Assembly: GCF_039831995.1 (NCBI RefSeq)
Contig: NZ_JBDOIO010000003.1
Span: forward strand, 2,604,001 to 2,668,000
Reading direction: 5' to 3'
Source of the DNA: Paenibacillus pabuli
GTDB lineage: Bacteria > Bacillota > Bacilli > Paenibacillales > Paenibacillaceae
Length of the DNA: 64,000 nucleotides
Shown: piece after piece, positions 50,901-59,909 of the stretch
Layout: each line of letters starts with the position of its first letter
Numbering within the stretch: the first letter of the stretch is position 1
The notes under the pieces: generated by a model
Databases searched by the model: none
Told to the model about the DNA's origin: nothing
The model's input: only the letters and a program-made list of their open reading frames with translations
Translations under genes and position numbers: made by a program

Positions 50901-51943
50901 GGCATCCCCCCTTTTCGCAGCTTTTTATTCCGATGCAGCAGATACGCGAAGAAAGGAGCACCGACAAAGGCCGTCACCACACCAAGCGGAATTTCGGTCG
51001 GTGCCAGCAAGGAGCGGGCAATCGTATCCGCCCATACCATGAAGATGGCTCCGCCAATCGCGGACAAGGGAACCAGCAAACGATAGTCAGGCCCAACGAT
51101 TAGCCGAAGAATATGCGGGATAACGAGCCCTACGAATCCAATGACACCCGAAACCGAGACAGCCCCGGCGGTAAGCAGTGTTCCTACGGCAAGGACGGAT
51201 AGCTTCAACCCATCCACCTGGACACCGATATGTGCAGCCTGCCGTTCCCCCAGTGCAAGAACGTTCAAGGAACGGGCACGGCTCCAGAGGAAAATCAGAC
51301 CGAGTATAAAATACGGGAAAAGGATGGCCGTATACGACCACCCACGCAGAGCCAGACTTCCCATCGTCCAGTATATAATTTCGTTAATCGTCTGTTTCGA
51401 CATGGTCGACAGGAAGGAGACCACCGCTCCCAGAAAGCTTTGCATCACCACACCAGCCAGAATCAGGCTGTGCGTCGGCATTTTGCGCCCTTCACGAGCC
51501 AGGGCGAGTACAAACCATAATGTAAGCACGCCCGTCAGAAACGCAACGAGCGGCAAGGTCCAGATTCCGATCAGTGCATACTGCAATCCGAAGAAAATCA
51601 GAAAAGCTGCACCCACCGATGCCCCAGACGATACACCAAGCGTAAACGGATCTGCCAGCGGGTTACGAAGGACCCCCTGGAAGCCCGCTCCGGCGATGGC
51701 CAGCGATGCACCCACGAGTACAGCAAGCAGCACCCGCGGGAACCTGACCTTCCATATAATCTGCTCGGCTGCCGTACTCCAGTCAGGTGTGATCCAGTCA
51801 CCGATCCATGGCATGTGATGAAGCAGAATGCCTGCAATGTCACGGACAGGCAGAGCCACCGAACCGATGCCCGTACAGATCAGCACGGTCAGCACAAGCA
51901 GCAGAATTCCGGCTGTTCCGTACACTGCCAGCTTTTTACTCAT
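50897..51943 (-). CDS. btuC: Corrinoid ABC transporter permease
   Basis: 348 residues, about ten membrane helices, FecCD family: RFPRVLLAVLVGASLAIAGA, GFQGVLRNPLADPFTLGVSS, and GLVIPHILRLIVGPDYRLLV. ATG 51943 overlaps the btuF stop (ATGA). Forms the membrane channel with BtuD and receives corrinoid from BtuF. Confidence 0.9.
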   Translation of the reverse strand: MSKKLAVYGTAGILLLVLTVLICTGIGSVALPVRDIAGILLHHMPWIGDWITPDWSTAAEQIIWKVRFPRVLLAVLVGASLAIAGAGFQGVLRNPLADPFTLGVSSGASVGAAFLIFFGLQYALIGIWTLPLVAFLTGVLTLWFVLALAREGRKMPTHSLILAGVVMQSFLGAVVSFLSTMSKQTINEIIYWTMGSLALRGWSYTAILFPYFILGLIFLWSRARSLNVLALGERQAAHIGVQVDGLKLSVLAVGTLLTAGAVSVSGVIGFVGLVIPHILRLIVGPDYRLLVPLSAIGGAIFMVWADTIARSLLAPTEIPLGVVTAFVGAPFFAYLLHRNKKLRKGGMP

Positions 51944-52941
51944 TGGAACAGGTCAGGATAGATCGCTTTGGCTACAGCTTTCAGACCTTCCGTTACACGT
52001 GGTCCCGGACGGCTCAGCAGATTGGCATCCAGGCCAATGACTGCGTCGTCTTTCACAGCTGTGATTTGATCCCAGCCGCTGCGCTCTTTGATGATTTGAT
52101 CCAGTGTTTTGGAGTTTTCATCAATAACATCATTAGCGTACAGAATGACATCCGGGTTGGAAGCAATAATGTTCTCTTCGTTAATTTCATTCCAGCCTAC
52201 GAGGTCGGAAGCAACGTTGAAACCACCGGCTACCGTAATCAGTTCATCCATGAATTCGCCTTTACCCACGGTCCAGCCTGGGGAGAATTCAACATATACT
52301 TTTTTCTGATCTTCCGGCTTAACAGCCTTAACCGCTTCGGTTACGTCCGCTACATCCTGTTTCATCTTCGTGATGAGCTCCTGAGCCTGCTCCTGATGAT
52401 CCGTAATTTTGCCGAACGTTTCAATATTGTTCATGACATCGTCTACCGATTTGGGATCCGTTTTGAAAATGGTGATACCCAGGTCGCGCAGTTTCTTCAC
52501 GGCTTCTTCGCTCATAGAAATCCCTGTAAATACGACGTCTGCTTCGGCTGCGATAATCGACTCTTCATTAGGCTTCGACACACCGCCCATTTTCGGTTTG
52601 GTTGTTGCAGCTTCCGGATAATCGTCATAGTCGGATACACCTACGATCTGCTCGTCCAATCCAAGTGCAAACAACGATTCGGTTTCTGCCGGAGATACGG
52701 ATACGATTTTGGTTGGCGCTTGCTCAAACGTGAAAGATTCACCCGTCGCATCGGTTACCGTAAGTGGATATTGTGTTTTGAGATCCGTCTGCTCCTGGCC
52801 TTGGGATTGCTCCTGTGCCGGCTGCTGCGTAGACGTACCTGTTCCCTCGCTCGTTGTTGCGTTTCCACATCCGGCCAGAGCCAGTGTCAGCATCGCTGCT
52901 GTCAGCAGGGACGCCATGCCTTTCCAATTCTTGATGTTCAT
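51940..52941 (-). CDS. btuF: Corrinoid ABC transporter binding lipoprotein
   Basis: 333 residues from ATG 52941: AAGGGGAG is about ten bases upstream, whereas the ATG at 52950 directly abuts that site. Lipobox LALAGC with Cys25, then a Ser/Gln/Glu-rich linker, and a BtuF/FepB-type binding domain: APTKIVSVSPAETESLFALG, LDEQIVGVSDYDDYP, VYVEFSPGWTVGKGEFMDEL. First structural gene after the cobalamin riboswitch, about 270 bases past its terminator. Confidence 0.9.
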   Translation of the reverse strand: MNIKNWKGMASLLTAAMLTLALAGCGNATTSEGTGTSTQQPAQEQSQGQEQTDLKTQYPLTVTDATGESFTFEQAPTKIVSVSPAETESLFALGLDEQIVGVSDYDDYPEAATTKPKMGGVSKPNEESIIAAEADVVFTGISMSEEAVKKLRDLGITIFKTDPKSVDDVMNNIETFGKITDHQEQAQELITKMKQDVADVTEAVKAVKPEDQKKVYVEFSPGWTVGKGEFMDELITVAGGFNVASDLVGWNEINEENIIASNPDVILYANDVIDENSKTLDQIIKERSGWDQITAVKDDAVIGLDANLLSRPGPRVTEGLKAVAKAIYPDLFQ

Positions 52942-53074
52942 GTTGTTCATTCTCCCCTTCTCTATGTTCTCTCTTAAGTAGTGCTCCTGACCATTTCCCC
53001 TGAATTTGTGTTCCTAAATAAAATGACCCTAGAAAACCACACTAGGCCACTACGATTGCAGTACCATCTTCCGA

Positions 53075-53138
53075 TCGCTGTTATCCCCAGATTTTTTTGA
53101 TTCTCTTTTATTAACGTGAAAATCCGGGGATAAAGGCG
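53075..53138. other. Long hairpin in the btuF leader
   Basis: TCGC-TG-TTATCCCC-A-GATTTT (53075-53095) pairs with AAAATC-C-GGGGATAA-A-GGCGA (53119-53138), interrupted only by single or double mismatches; loop about 23 bases. It lies between the riboswitch terminator and btuF and is not explained by either. Confidence 0.6.
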
Positions 53139-53210
53139 AACGCTACGCTTCTCCAGATTGGTTCTGCACTCTTCGTTACGTGTGAATATTTCGGTTCATC
53201 CTATATGAAC

Positions 53211-53246
53211 AAAAAAATCCCTGATCCTTACTTCAGGATCAGGGAT
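53211..53246 (-). terminator. Riboswitch-controlled terminator
   Basis: Minus strand: ATCCCTGATCCT-GAAGTA-AGGATCAGGGAT then TTTTTT. Perfect 12-base stem immediately downstream of the cobalamin aptamer; it should form when the ligand is bound and stop btuF operon transcription. Confidence 0.85.
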
Positions 53247-53269
53247 GACGTCTCGCATATGGCGATCTG

Positions 53270-53475
53270 CACATCTTCAGCATACCCGCTGTCCATGCGC
53301 ATAGAATTGCCCGAAACGCTGTCCTTTCCTCGAAGGAACACCGGTTTGTACGTCCAGGGCAGGTAACCTGACTTACAGGACTGCTCGTCCTGATTTACAG
53401 TGGCGGGACCGTGCCGGATTCACACCGGCTTCCCTATTTCACCCATTGTGCCGTCCATCGCTTGCCTATACTCGA
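53270..53475 (-). ncRNA. Cobalamin riboswitch
   Basis: The minus strand carries the conserved core: GGGAAGCCGGTGTGAATCC, GGCACGGTCCC, the B12 box GCCACTGT (53404-53397), GTAAGTCAGGTTACCTGCCC and the closing helices. Boundaries are approximate. It binds adenosylcobalamin and feeds into the terminator at 53246-53211, giving repression of btuFCD-cobTUSQ when B12 is plentiful. Confidence 0.93.
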
Positions 53476-53607
53476 TGAAATCTTCTAACTTGCACAAGGG
53501 ACCCGTGGTCGCTGATATTGTAACCATTCAAGTGAGCATGTCCCATCCATCAGCGCTTAAGCGCATAACGAGATATGTATTCATGCTGAAGTCACACTTC
53601 TGTTGTG

Positions 53608-53636
53608 ATTATAGGTTATATTGCACATCCTTACAA
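53608..53636 (-). promoter_or_regulatory. Promoter of the btuF-cobQ operon
   Basis: Minus strand: TTGTAA (53636-53631), 17-base spacer, perfect TATAAT (53613-53608). The leader would be about 650 bases long. Confidence 0.55.
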
Positions 53637-53642
53637 CCCGAT

Positions 53643-54290
53643 TCACGGAAAAGACACCCTGCTTGAAACCCAGCTATTTTCGCTTTTTTCAAGTCGAACC
53701 TTAATTGCTTGCCCCGGAATGACCTGTGTATCCCAGAATCCCAGTTCCGGTATAAGACGTGATATGGCATAACGAATTACACCGCCATGGGTAACTACCG
53801 CTATCGCCGGAGCGGGATTTTTACCGAAATAGCGCGCCGGCGAAGCGGACAAAAGACACTCCTTCAGGAAGGTGTCAATCCTCGCAGCAAAAGCCTGCCA
53901 AGGCTCGCCGCCCGGTGGCGTCACATCCTGCGGTGCATCAATCCAATCCCGGTAGTGCGGATTGTCCTTGAGTTCATCGTAAGTCAGGCCTTCCCATTGC
54001 CCAAAATCAATCTCACGCAGACGCGGATCAAGCTGCGCTTGCTCTGCTTGCGCAGGTGCAATTCGTTCCATGGTCTGCCGGCAGCGCAGCAGATCACTGC
54101 AATATAGCACATCCCATGTGATCGCGCTAATGGACTCGCGAAGCGGCGCCATTTCCCGCTCTGCATCTGGCAGAAGACCGATATCGGTATGTCCGAGGTA
54201 TCTCTTTTCCACATTCCAAGAAGTTGTCCCATGACGGATAAACACAATTTCCCGTATTTCAGTTCCACAATGCTCGTGCTCTACTTCCAT
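53643..54290 (-). CDS. cobC: Alpha-ribazole phosphatase-type histidine phosphatase
   Basis: 215 residues from ATG 54290, with AGGAGG inside the end of cbiB; the longer frame opening at 54338 is not needed. Histidine-phosphatase motif FIRHGTTSWN (catalytic His), REIDFGQWEGLTYDEL, and VVTHGGVIRYAI with the second His. In cobalamin operons this enzyme removes phosphate from alpha-ribazole-5'-phosphate. Last gene of the cobD-cbiZ-cbiB-cobC block and overlapping cbiB by ten bases. Confidence 0.88.
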   Translation of the reverse strand: MEVEHEHCGTEIREIVFIRHGTTSWNVEKRYLGHTDIGLLPDAEREMAPLRESISAITWDVLYCSDLLRCRQTMERIAPAQAEQAQLDPRLREIDFGQWEGLTYDELKDNPHYRDWIDAPQDVTPPGGEPWQAFAARIDTFLKECLLSASPARYFGKNPAPAIAVVTHGGVIRYAISRLIPELGFWDTQVIPGQAIKVRLEKSENSWVSSRVSFP

Positions 54291-55306
54291 AACAGTGCAC
54301 CTCCTGCTGTCCAGATGCCGAACGCTACCAGCCAGCATAACAGCACAAAAGCTCCCGCCGACCAGAACATCAAACGTGTGGTTCGCACGATATCCTCTGC
54401 TTCCATCAGCCGTGCCTGATCGCCCATATAGGCTCGAAAAGAAGCTACGCCGTGATAGACGTTATGCCCCCCAAGCCTGATGCCGAGCGCTCCTGCAACG
54501 GCCGACTCCGGAAATCCGCTGTTCGGACTGGGGTGCAATCTGGCATCCCGGCGAACCATGCGTGCCGCGCCCTTTGCATTCAGCTTCATGATCCATGCTC
54601 CCGTAATCAGAAGCAAGGCGGTAAGACGCGCCGGAATCCAGTTCGCCCAATCATCCAGGCGGGCAGAGGCCCAGCCGAGGTGTAAATACTTTTCATTTTT
54701 ATAACCAACCATGGAATCCAGCGTATTAACGGCCCGATAAGCCATTGCAAGCGGTGCACCCCCAATCAGGGCATAGAATAGTGGAGAAACGATGGCATCC
54801 ACGATATTTTCGGCTACAGTCTCCACGGTTCCCCTTACCACTTCCGGTTCATCCAGATGCGCTGTATCCCGCCCCACGATCATGCCCAGTGAACGTCTAG
54901 CCGCAGGCCAATCCCTTACTCTCAGATGACGATACACTTCCATGCCTGCATCCTTCAGTCCTTTGGAAGCAATGGTGGTGGCAATCAGTACCACTTCAGC
55001 TAGAACTGCAACCGCTGGGTGAACAAGTCCAAGTATGTAGATCACTCCCCAAGAAAGCACAAATGAACCACCCGCAATAACTATGGGAAAGAGCAGCCCT
55101 GCCCCTTTAAGACCCTGATCACTGCTCACTCGCTTTCTTATCACTCGCTCCAATGCAGAAATTCCCTTTCCCATGCCGATCACCGGGTGAGGGATCCAGC
55201 GTGGATCTCCAATGAGGCGATCCAGTATGTATGCCGCTAAAATAATCCATGCCCCTGTCATTCCTGTCCATATTGGCCAGTCCGCCCACTGACTCAGAGA
55301 TATCAT
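54281..55306 (-). CDS. cbiB: Adenosylcobinamide-phosphate synthase
   Basis: 341 residues, membrane protein. Joins aminopropanol phosphate to adenosylcobyric acid. Signatures: LDRLIGDPRWIPHPVIGMGK, RDTAHLDEPEVVRGTVETVA, ENIVDAIVSPLFYALIGGAP, NTLDSMVGYKNEKYLHLGWA. ATG 55306 overlaps the cbiZ stop by four bases. Confidence 0.93.
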   Translation of the reverse strand: MISLSQWADWPIWTGMTGAWIILAAYILDRLIGDPRWIPHPVIGMGKGISALERVIRKRVSSDQGLKGAGLLFPIVIAGGSFVLSWGVIYILGLVHPAVAVLAEVVLIATTIASKGLKDAGMEVYRHLRVRDWPAARRSLGMIVGRDTAHLDEPEVVRGTVETVAENIVDAIVSPLFYALIGGAPLAMAYRAVNTLDSMVGYKNEKYLHLGWASARLDDWANWIPARLTALLLITGAWIMKLNAKGAARMVRRDARLHPSPNSGFPESAVAGALGIRLGGHNVYHGVASFRAYMGDQARLMEAEDIVRTTRLMFWSAGAFVLLCWLVAFGIWTAGGALLWK

Positions 55307-56100
55307 TGCTTGTTATTCCTCTCTTTCCACGCCTGTCCGGCTTGCAAACTTTCGGTAACGGCATCATAGACCAGACGCCCAATCGCTGCCCCAATCACCG
55401 TGGCCGTGCCCGCGTAGGAAATCAGTGGTTTCCCCTCCACCTGACTCGCGGCAAGCACCATGGCATCCGTCGTCGTTCCCGTTGCCATCAGCCCGTTCTC
55501 CGCATCCATCACACCACAATCGGCAAGCGCTGCCGTTTTGGCTTCCACCGCTGTCTGAATGGCATTGACCATGGCTCCGGGTGTCATGCGTCCGTTGATC
55601 CATAACATGATATTGATTGTACCGGGAGTATAGGACGACTCTGCAGCCATTCCCTCCCGGGTAGCCATGTTGCCTGCAGCATCGAACACTGTTCTAGCGG
55701 AGCCAGCCCGCGCAGCATTGGATACACCGGCTGTTGTGCAGCACAAGATCCCCGCTTCATCGCCCATATATTCCTGAACGGAAGTGTGCGCGAGCTTCAC
55801 GGCGGTCAGCAATCCAGCGCATGCAGTTGTGCGCTCCTCCCATCCTTTCAGGAGGCCTGTAATATCGCTCGGCGGATCGTCACAGCGATAATGCCTGTCT
55901 ACATAGATATTGAATATGCGATCCAGCTCCATCATCCCTCCGCCGTACACGGCACTGGAAAGGGCACTTACCCGGGTAGGGATGGATGCTCGAATATGAC
56001 GTTCATATGCATTAATCTTTAACCCAGGCCATGCAGAAGAAGCATATTCATTTTGTGCTGCTTGCGCGTGAGTATAGTACGGAAAGAATGGCAGCGTCAT
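55303..56100 (-). CDS. cbiZ: Adenosylcobinamide amidohydrolase
   Basis: 265 residues from ATG 56100, which overlaps the cobD stop (ATGA); the long frame upstream is a shadow of cobD. Family features: VSALSSAVYGGGMMELDRIF, CCTTAGVSNAARAG, GTINIMLWING, ADCGVMDAENGLMATGTTTD. CbiZ cuts the aminopropanol side chain off adenosylcobinamide to give cobyric acid, allowing salvage and remodelling of incomplete or foreign corrinoids. Placed between cobD and cbiB, which rebuild the nucleotide loop. Confidence 0.9.
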   Translation of the reverse strand: MTLPFFPYYTHAQAAQNEYASSAWPGLKINAYERHIRASIPTRVSALSSAVYGGGMMELDRIFNIYVDRHYRCDDPPSDITGLLKGWEERTTACAGLLTAVKLAHTSVQEYMGDEAGILCCTTAGVSNAARAGSARTVFDAAGNMATREGMAAESSYTPGTINIMLWINGRMTPGAMVNAIQTAVEAKTAALADCGVMDAENGLMATGTTTDAMVLAASQVEGKPLISYAGTATVIGAAIGRLVYDAVTESLQAGQAWKERNNKQ

Positions 56101-57227
56101 CGCTCCGCACCCCCGCCCTTCTGCTCCGGACGCTTTGGCCCAGTCACACTTCTCATTTCGTTCACCAAACGAAGATTCGACTCCGCATCCTTTACCGCCA
56201 ATCGGATATGCCTTTCTCCAAGTCCCGGGTACATGGCGCAGCTCCGGATCAGAATCCCCCTCTTTCCCAAAGCCGCCTGCAGGGTTGCCGCTGTCCATGG
56301 CTGCGGCACACGTGCCAGCAAGAAGTTCGCTTCCCCGCGTGTCACTTCGCATCCACAGGCCTCCAGGCCGGCTGCCAGTTTCTCTCGTTCAAACGCCACC
56401 TGTTCCAACGTCTCCCGTTCAAAAGCTTCCCCGCTGCTTAGACAGGCTTCTCCCGCGATTAGTGCCAATCCGTTAACACTCCAGGTTACCTGTTTCTCCG
56501 TCATGGCACGAATCAGATCCGGGCGTCCCATCGCATAGCCAAGCCGAAGACCCGGAATGGCATAGAACTTCGTCATCGAGCGAATGATGATCACCTGTGG
56601 GTAATCCTGTAATCGGGAAGCCAGGGATTGTCGCCGCGTTTCAGGAATGAAATCCATAAATGCCTCATCAATCACCATGACAGTATCTGTCTTCTCTGCA
56701 TGACGGGCCAGCCGCTGCAATACTTCAACGGGATATTGTACTCCATTGGGGTTGTTCGGCTGTCCAAGAAACAGCAAGTCCACCTGTTCCATCAGCCTCT
56801 CGATATCTTGGGGAGCTGCTCGCCATTCGAGCTCCTCCTGCCCCAGAACATGATGCATTTCTGCCCCAAATTGCTTGGACAATGAACGATACTCCGAGAA
56901 CCCCGGTTCCACGGTGCCCACCTTCCGGGGAGAGAGTCCGAGCAGGATCAGAGCCATGCTTTCCGCAGCTCCATTCCCTATAGATATATATTCTTCTGAC
57001 AGGCCAAGGCGTTCGCCAAGCAATGATTTGAATGTCCGATGCGCAGGATCAGGATAACGAAGTATCGCCCGCATCCCTTGCTCTAGCGCCTTCAGAACGT
57101 CCTTAGGCGGACCCAAAGGGTTAATGTTTGCACTAAAATCAAGGAAATCCCCAGGATTCCCGCCAAATCTTGACGCAGCAGTCTCCACGTCACCGCCATG
57201 TCCGAATACTTCAATGAAACCGCTCAT
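56097..57227 (-). CDS. cobD: Threonine-phosphate decarboxylase
   Basis: 376 residues from ATG 57227 (GAAAGGATG upstream). PLP-dependent fold type I: FSANINPLGPP, SIGNGAAESMALILL, FLGQPNNPNGVQYP, VIDEAFMDF, and MTKFYAIPGLRLGY with the PLP-binding Lys. Makes aminopropanol phosphate from L-threonine phosphate for CbiB. First gene of the second cob block; no B12 box was found upstream of it in 57228-57440. Confidence 0.92.
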   Translation of the reverse strand: MSGFIEVFGHGGDVETAASRFGGNPGDFLDFSANINPLGPPKDVLKALEQGMRAILRYPDPAHRTFKSLLGERLGLSEEYISIGNGAAESMALILLGLSPRKVGTVEPGFSEYRSLSKQFGAEMHHVLGQEELEWRAAPQDIERLMEQVDLLFLGQPNNPNGVQYPVEVLQRLARHAEKTDTVMVIDEAFMDFIPETRRQSLASRLQDYPQVIIIRSMTKFYAIPGLRLGYAMGRPDLIRAMTEKQVTWSVNGLALIAGEACLSSGEAFERETLEQVAFEREKLAAGLEACGCEVTRGEANFLLARVPQPWTAATLQAALGKRGILIRSCAMYPGLGERHIRLAVKDAESNLRLVNEMRSVTGPKRPEQKGGGAER

Positions 57228-57439
57228 TTTTGTCCGTCATCCTTTCTGCATGTCATTTTTATTATGGATGGCGTAACTGTCATGGGTCAATCCTGATTTG
57301 CCTAAACCATCCATTCCCTGCTTCAATTCCTTTGTGTCCAATCGACAATTCGATTACAATAGAAGAGGAATTTTGATTTGCACGCGTAACACTACATAAG
57401 GGATCAGCGTCCCTCACATACATTAATGGAGGAATGACC

Positions 57440-58441
57440 ATGCTGTTTGTTGATAACCAGGGCATTACAGATCCTTCTGTAAACCTCGCCATTGAGGAGT
57501 ACATTTTGAAGCATCTGCCGATGGATGACAGTTATCTGCTGTTTTACATTAACCGCCCGTCCATTATTATTGGAAAACACCAGAATACCATTGAAGAGAT
57601 CAACATCGAATATGTTCAGGATAACGGTGTGCAGGTTGTACGGCGTCTCTCTGGAGGCGGAGCAGTCTACCATGATTTGGGCAACCTCAATTTCAGTTTT
57701 ATTACCAAGGATGACGGACAATCCTTTCACAACTTCCGCAAGTTCACCCAACCTGTCGTGGAAGCTCTGCAGGAGCTTGGTGTGAATGCCGAGCTGACTG
57801 GACGCAACGATCTGCAAGTCGGAGAAAAGAAAATCTCGGGCAACGCCCAGTTCTCCACGCGCGGACGCATGTTCAGTCACGGGACGCTCATGTTTGACCT
57901 CAATCTGGATCATGTTCAGGCATCACTGAACGTAAATCCCGAGAAATTCAAATCCAAGAGCACCAAATCCGTACGCAGCCGGGTGGCCAACATTCGGGAT
58001 CTGATCGACAGCAACCTGACCATTGAGCAATTCCGGGACGAGCTGTTACGTCACATTTTCCGTATGGAGCCGCAGGATGTTCCCCAATATGAACTCACGG
58101 AAAAAGATTGGGACAAGATCAAGGAAATCTCCGCCGAGCGTTACAGCAACTGGGACTGGAACTATGGCTTGTCTCCGGAGAGCAATGTGAAGCATACCCG
58201 CAAATTCCCTGTCGGCATTATCGATCTGCGCATGAACATCAAGGATGGACGAATCGAGGATATCAAAATCTTCGGTGACTTCTTCGGCGTAGGCGATGTG
58301 GCGGATATCGAAAATATGCTGCGTGGCAAGCGTTATGAAGAATCTGAAGTGCGTATGGCACTTGAAGGCCTTGATGTGAAACACTACTTCGGTAACCTGG
58401 AGCTGGAGGACTTTATCGGCCTCGTTTTCCTGGAAGAATAG
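57440..58441 (+). CDS. lplJ: Lipoate-protein ligase A family
   Basis: 333 residues from ATG 57440, correctly spaced from GGAGG (57428-57432); the ATG at 57434 is inside or too near that site. Motifs: YINRPSIIIGKHQNTIEEIN, VRRLSGGGAVYHDLGNLNFS, GRNDLQVGEKKISGNAQF with the catalytic Lys, SHGTLMFDLNLD, then the C-terminal accessory domain (about 245-333). Attaches free lipoate to lipoyl domains. Length matches Bacillus LplJ. Divergent from cobD. Confidence 0.9.
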   Translation: MLFVDNQGITDPSVNLAIEEYILKHLPMDDSYLLFYINRPSIIIGKHQNTIEEINIEYVQDNGVQVVRRLSGGGAVYHDLGNLNFSFITKDDGQSFHNFRKFTQPVVEALQELGVNAELTGRNDLQVGEKKISGNAQFSTRGRMFSHGTLMFDLNLDHVQASLNVNPEKFKSKSTKSVRSRVANIRDLIDSNLTIEQFRDELLRHIFRMEPQDVPQYELTEKDWDKIKEISAERYSNWDWNYGLSPESNVKHTRKFPVGIIDLRMNIKDGRIEDIKIFGDFFGVGDVADIENMLRGKRYEESEVRMALEGLDVKHYFGNLELEDFIGLVFLEE

Positions 58442-58566
58442 ATTTAGATGTAAGTATAGTTTTAGAACGAATTCCAGTATTACACTTTAACGGAAAAAGT
58501 GGTCGCGTGTAATGATGGATCCATTCGTTTGTTATTATAGATACAGATAAAAGGAGAGAAACTCAG

Positions 58567-59370
58567 ATGGCTTACAAATTAATGGCAATCGACATCGATG
58601 ATACCCTCATCAACGACAACAAGGAAGTAACCCCTGCAACACAAACGGCACTGGAACAAGCGGTTGCCCATGGTGTAGTCGTTACCCTAGCAACAGGACG
58701 TGCCTATGCTTCTGCACAAGCACTTGCTCGCCAAACGGGATTGAACGTGCCAATCATTACGTATCAAGGTGCTTTGGTCAAAAACCTGCTGGACGAGAAA
58801 GTACTCTATGAGCGCTATGTTCCACAGGACGCTTCCCGCAAATTGTACGACTATTGCTTGGAGAACAATCTCCACCTTCAAACGTACATTGATGACAAGC
58901 TGTATGCTCGCGAAGAAAACGACAAACTCCGTGATTACGCGAAGCTGAATGGTACCCAGTACCATATTGAGCCTGACTTCATCAAAGTTATTGAACAACA
59001 AACACCAAAACTGCTCATCATTGATGAGCCAGATTATCTGGATAAAGTTGCTGTTGACCTGCGTGAATTGCTCGGACCTGAAGTGCATATCACCAAGTCC
59101 AAACCATACTTCCTCGAGATCATGCATCGCGAAGGTACGAAAGGCCATGCACTGACATTCCTGGCGGATCACTTTGGTCACCAATTAAGCGAGTGCATTG
59201 CGATCGGTGATTCCTGGAACGACCATGAAATGCTGGAAGTTGCCGGTCTTGGCGTGGCTATGGGCAATGCGATCCCTGCTCTTAAAGAGCTGGCAGATTA
59301 CATTACGGCGAGCAACAACGAAGACGGCGTGAAGCAGGTTATTGAGAAATTTGTGCTGAACGCGGAGTAA
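58567..59370 (+). CDS. HAD-superfamily Cof-type phosphatase
   Basis: 267 residues, ATG 58567 with AAAAGGAGAG in front. Motif I MAIDIDDTLIND, motif II LATGRAYASA, type IIb cap, motif III the Lys in EGTKGHAL, motif IV IAIGDSWNDHEML then GLGVAMGNA. Close in pattern to YidA/YkrA-like sugar phosphatases. Motif I has Asp-Ile-Asp-Asp rather than DLDGT, as in several Cof members. Monocistronic, ending in a terminator. Confidence 0.88.
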   Translation: MAYKLMAIDIDDTLINDNKEVTPATQTALEQAVAHGVVVTLATGRAYASAQALARQTGLNVPIITYQGALVKNLLDEKVLYERYVPQDASRKLYDYCLENNLHLQTYIDDKLYAREENDKLRDYAKLNGTQYHIEPDFIKVIEQQTPKLLIIDEPDYLDKVAVDLRELLGPEVHITKSKPYFLEIMHREGTKGHALTFLADHFGHQLSECIAIGDSWNDHEMLEVAGLGVAMGNAIPALKELADYITASNNEDGVKQVIEKFVLNAE

Positions 59371-59395
59371 TACGATAACAACAAGCATATTGCAA

Positions 59396-59452
59396 AACAA
59401 AACAGCCCTAGGCAGCGAATGAACTCGCTAGACCAGAGGCTGTTTTTGTTTT
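59396..59452. terminator. Terminator between convergent genes
   Basis: AAAACAGCC...GGCTGTTTT with inner CAGCGA/TCGCT stem, T-run on both strands (TTTTTGTTTTG and TTTTGTTTTG). Confidence 0.8.
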
Positions 59453-59473
59453 GTTATATCCTCGGAATCATTC

Positions 59474-59885
59474 CTATTGATATCGGGAATTCAACCATAT
59501 TTTGCGAAAGTAACCCAATAGTAAATTGAACATTAGAAATACCAGAGCTCCGACACCAAACAGCAGTGCAATCATAATTGATTCACTATGGAGACCTTTA
59601 ACCTGCAGAAGGATTGCCAAGATGCCTACGACAGTGCCAACAAGAAAATAAACGACTGTTTTCGATATTCCGCTTTTTCGCTTGAGACAACGGTCCAACA
59701 CTGCCATGAGCGGCAAACCTGCAACCAGATAGAATGCCCATAAAATCAAAAAAACCGGACAGGATCTGATGGCTGAAAGGCCCCAATACAGCTGCCGTAT
59801 CAACAGAATTCGGATAACGATCCACCCAGGCAGCAAGGAACGAGAGAGTAAATGCCGAACAGATCGTTGCGCAGAATTTGATCAT
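59474..59885 (-). pseudogene. Small membrane protein split by a homopolymer frameshift
   Basis: ATG 59885 has an excellent binding site (AAGGGGAGA) and starts MIKFCATICSAFTLSFLAAW. After FSHQILS the frame hits a run of seven T (minus strand, 59754-59748). With six T the reading would pass into the frame VFLILWAFYLVAGLPLMAVL ... GYFRKIWLNSRYQ and give one 136-residue protein with about four membrane helices. As given, the first frame runs on into a hydrophilic tail and the second has no start. Sequencing error, true mutation or slippage switching are all possible. Follows the 111-residue membrane protein gene by 24 bases. Confidence 0.65.
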
Positions 59886-59909
59886 GCTGCTCTCCCCTTT
59901 CACTTGTTT

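Noticed and set aside
56101..56352. 84-residue N-terminal extension of CbiZ
   Set aside because: It is the cobD gene read in another frame; ATG 56100 overlaps the cobD stop as ATGA.
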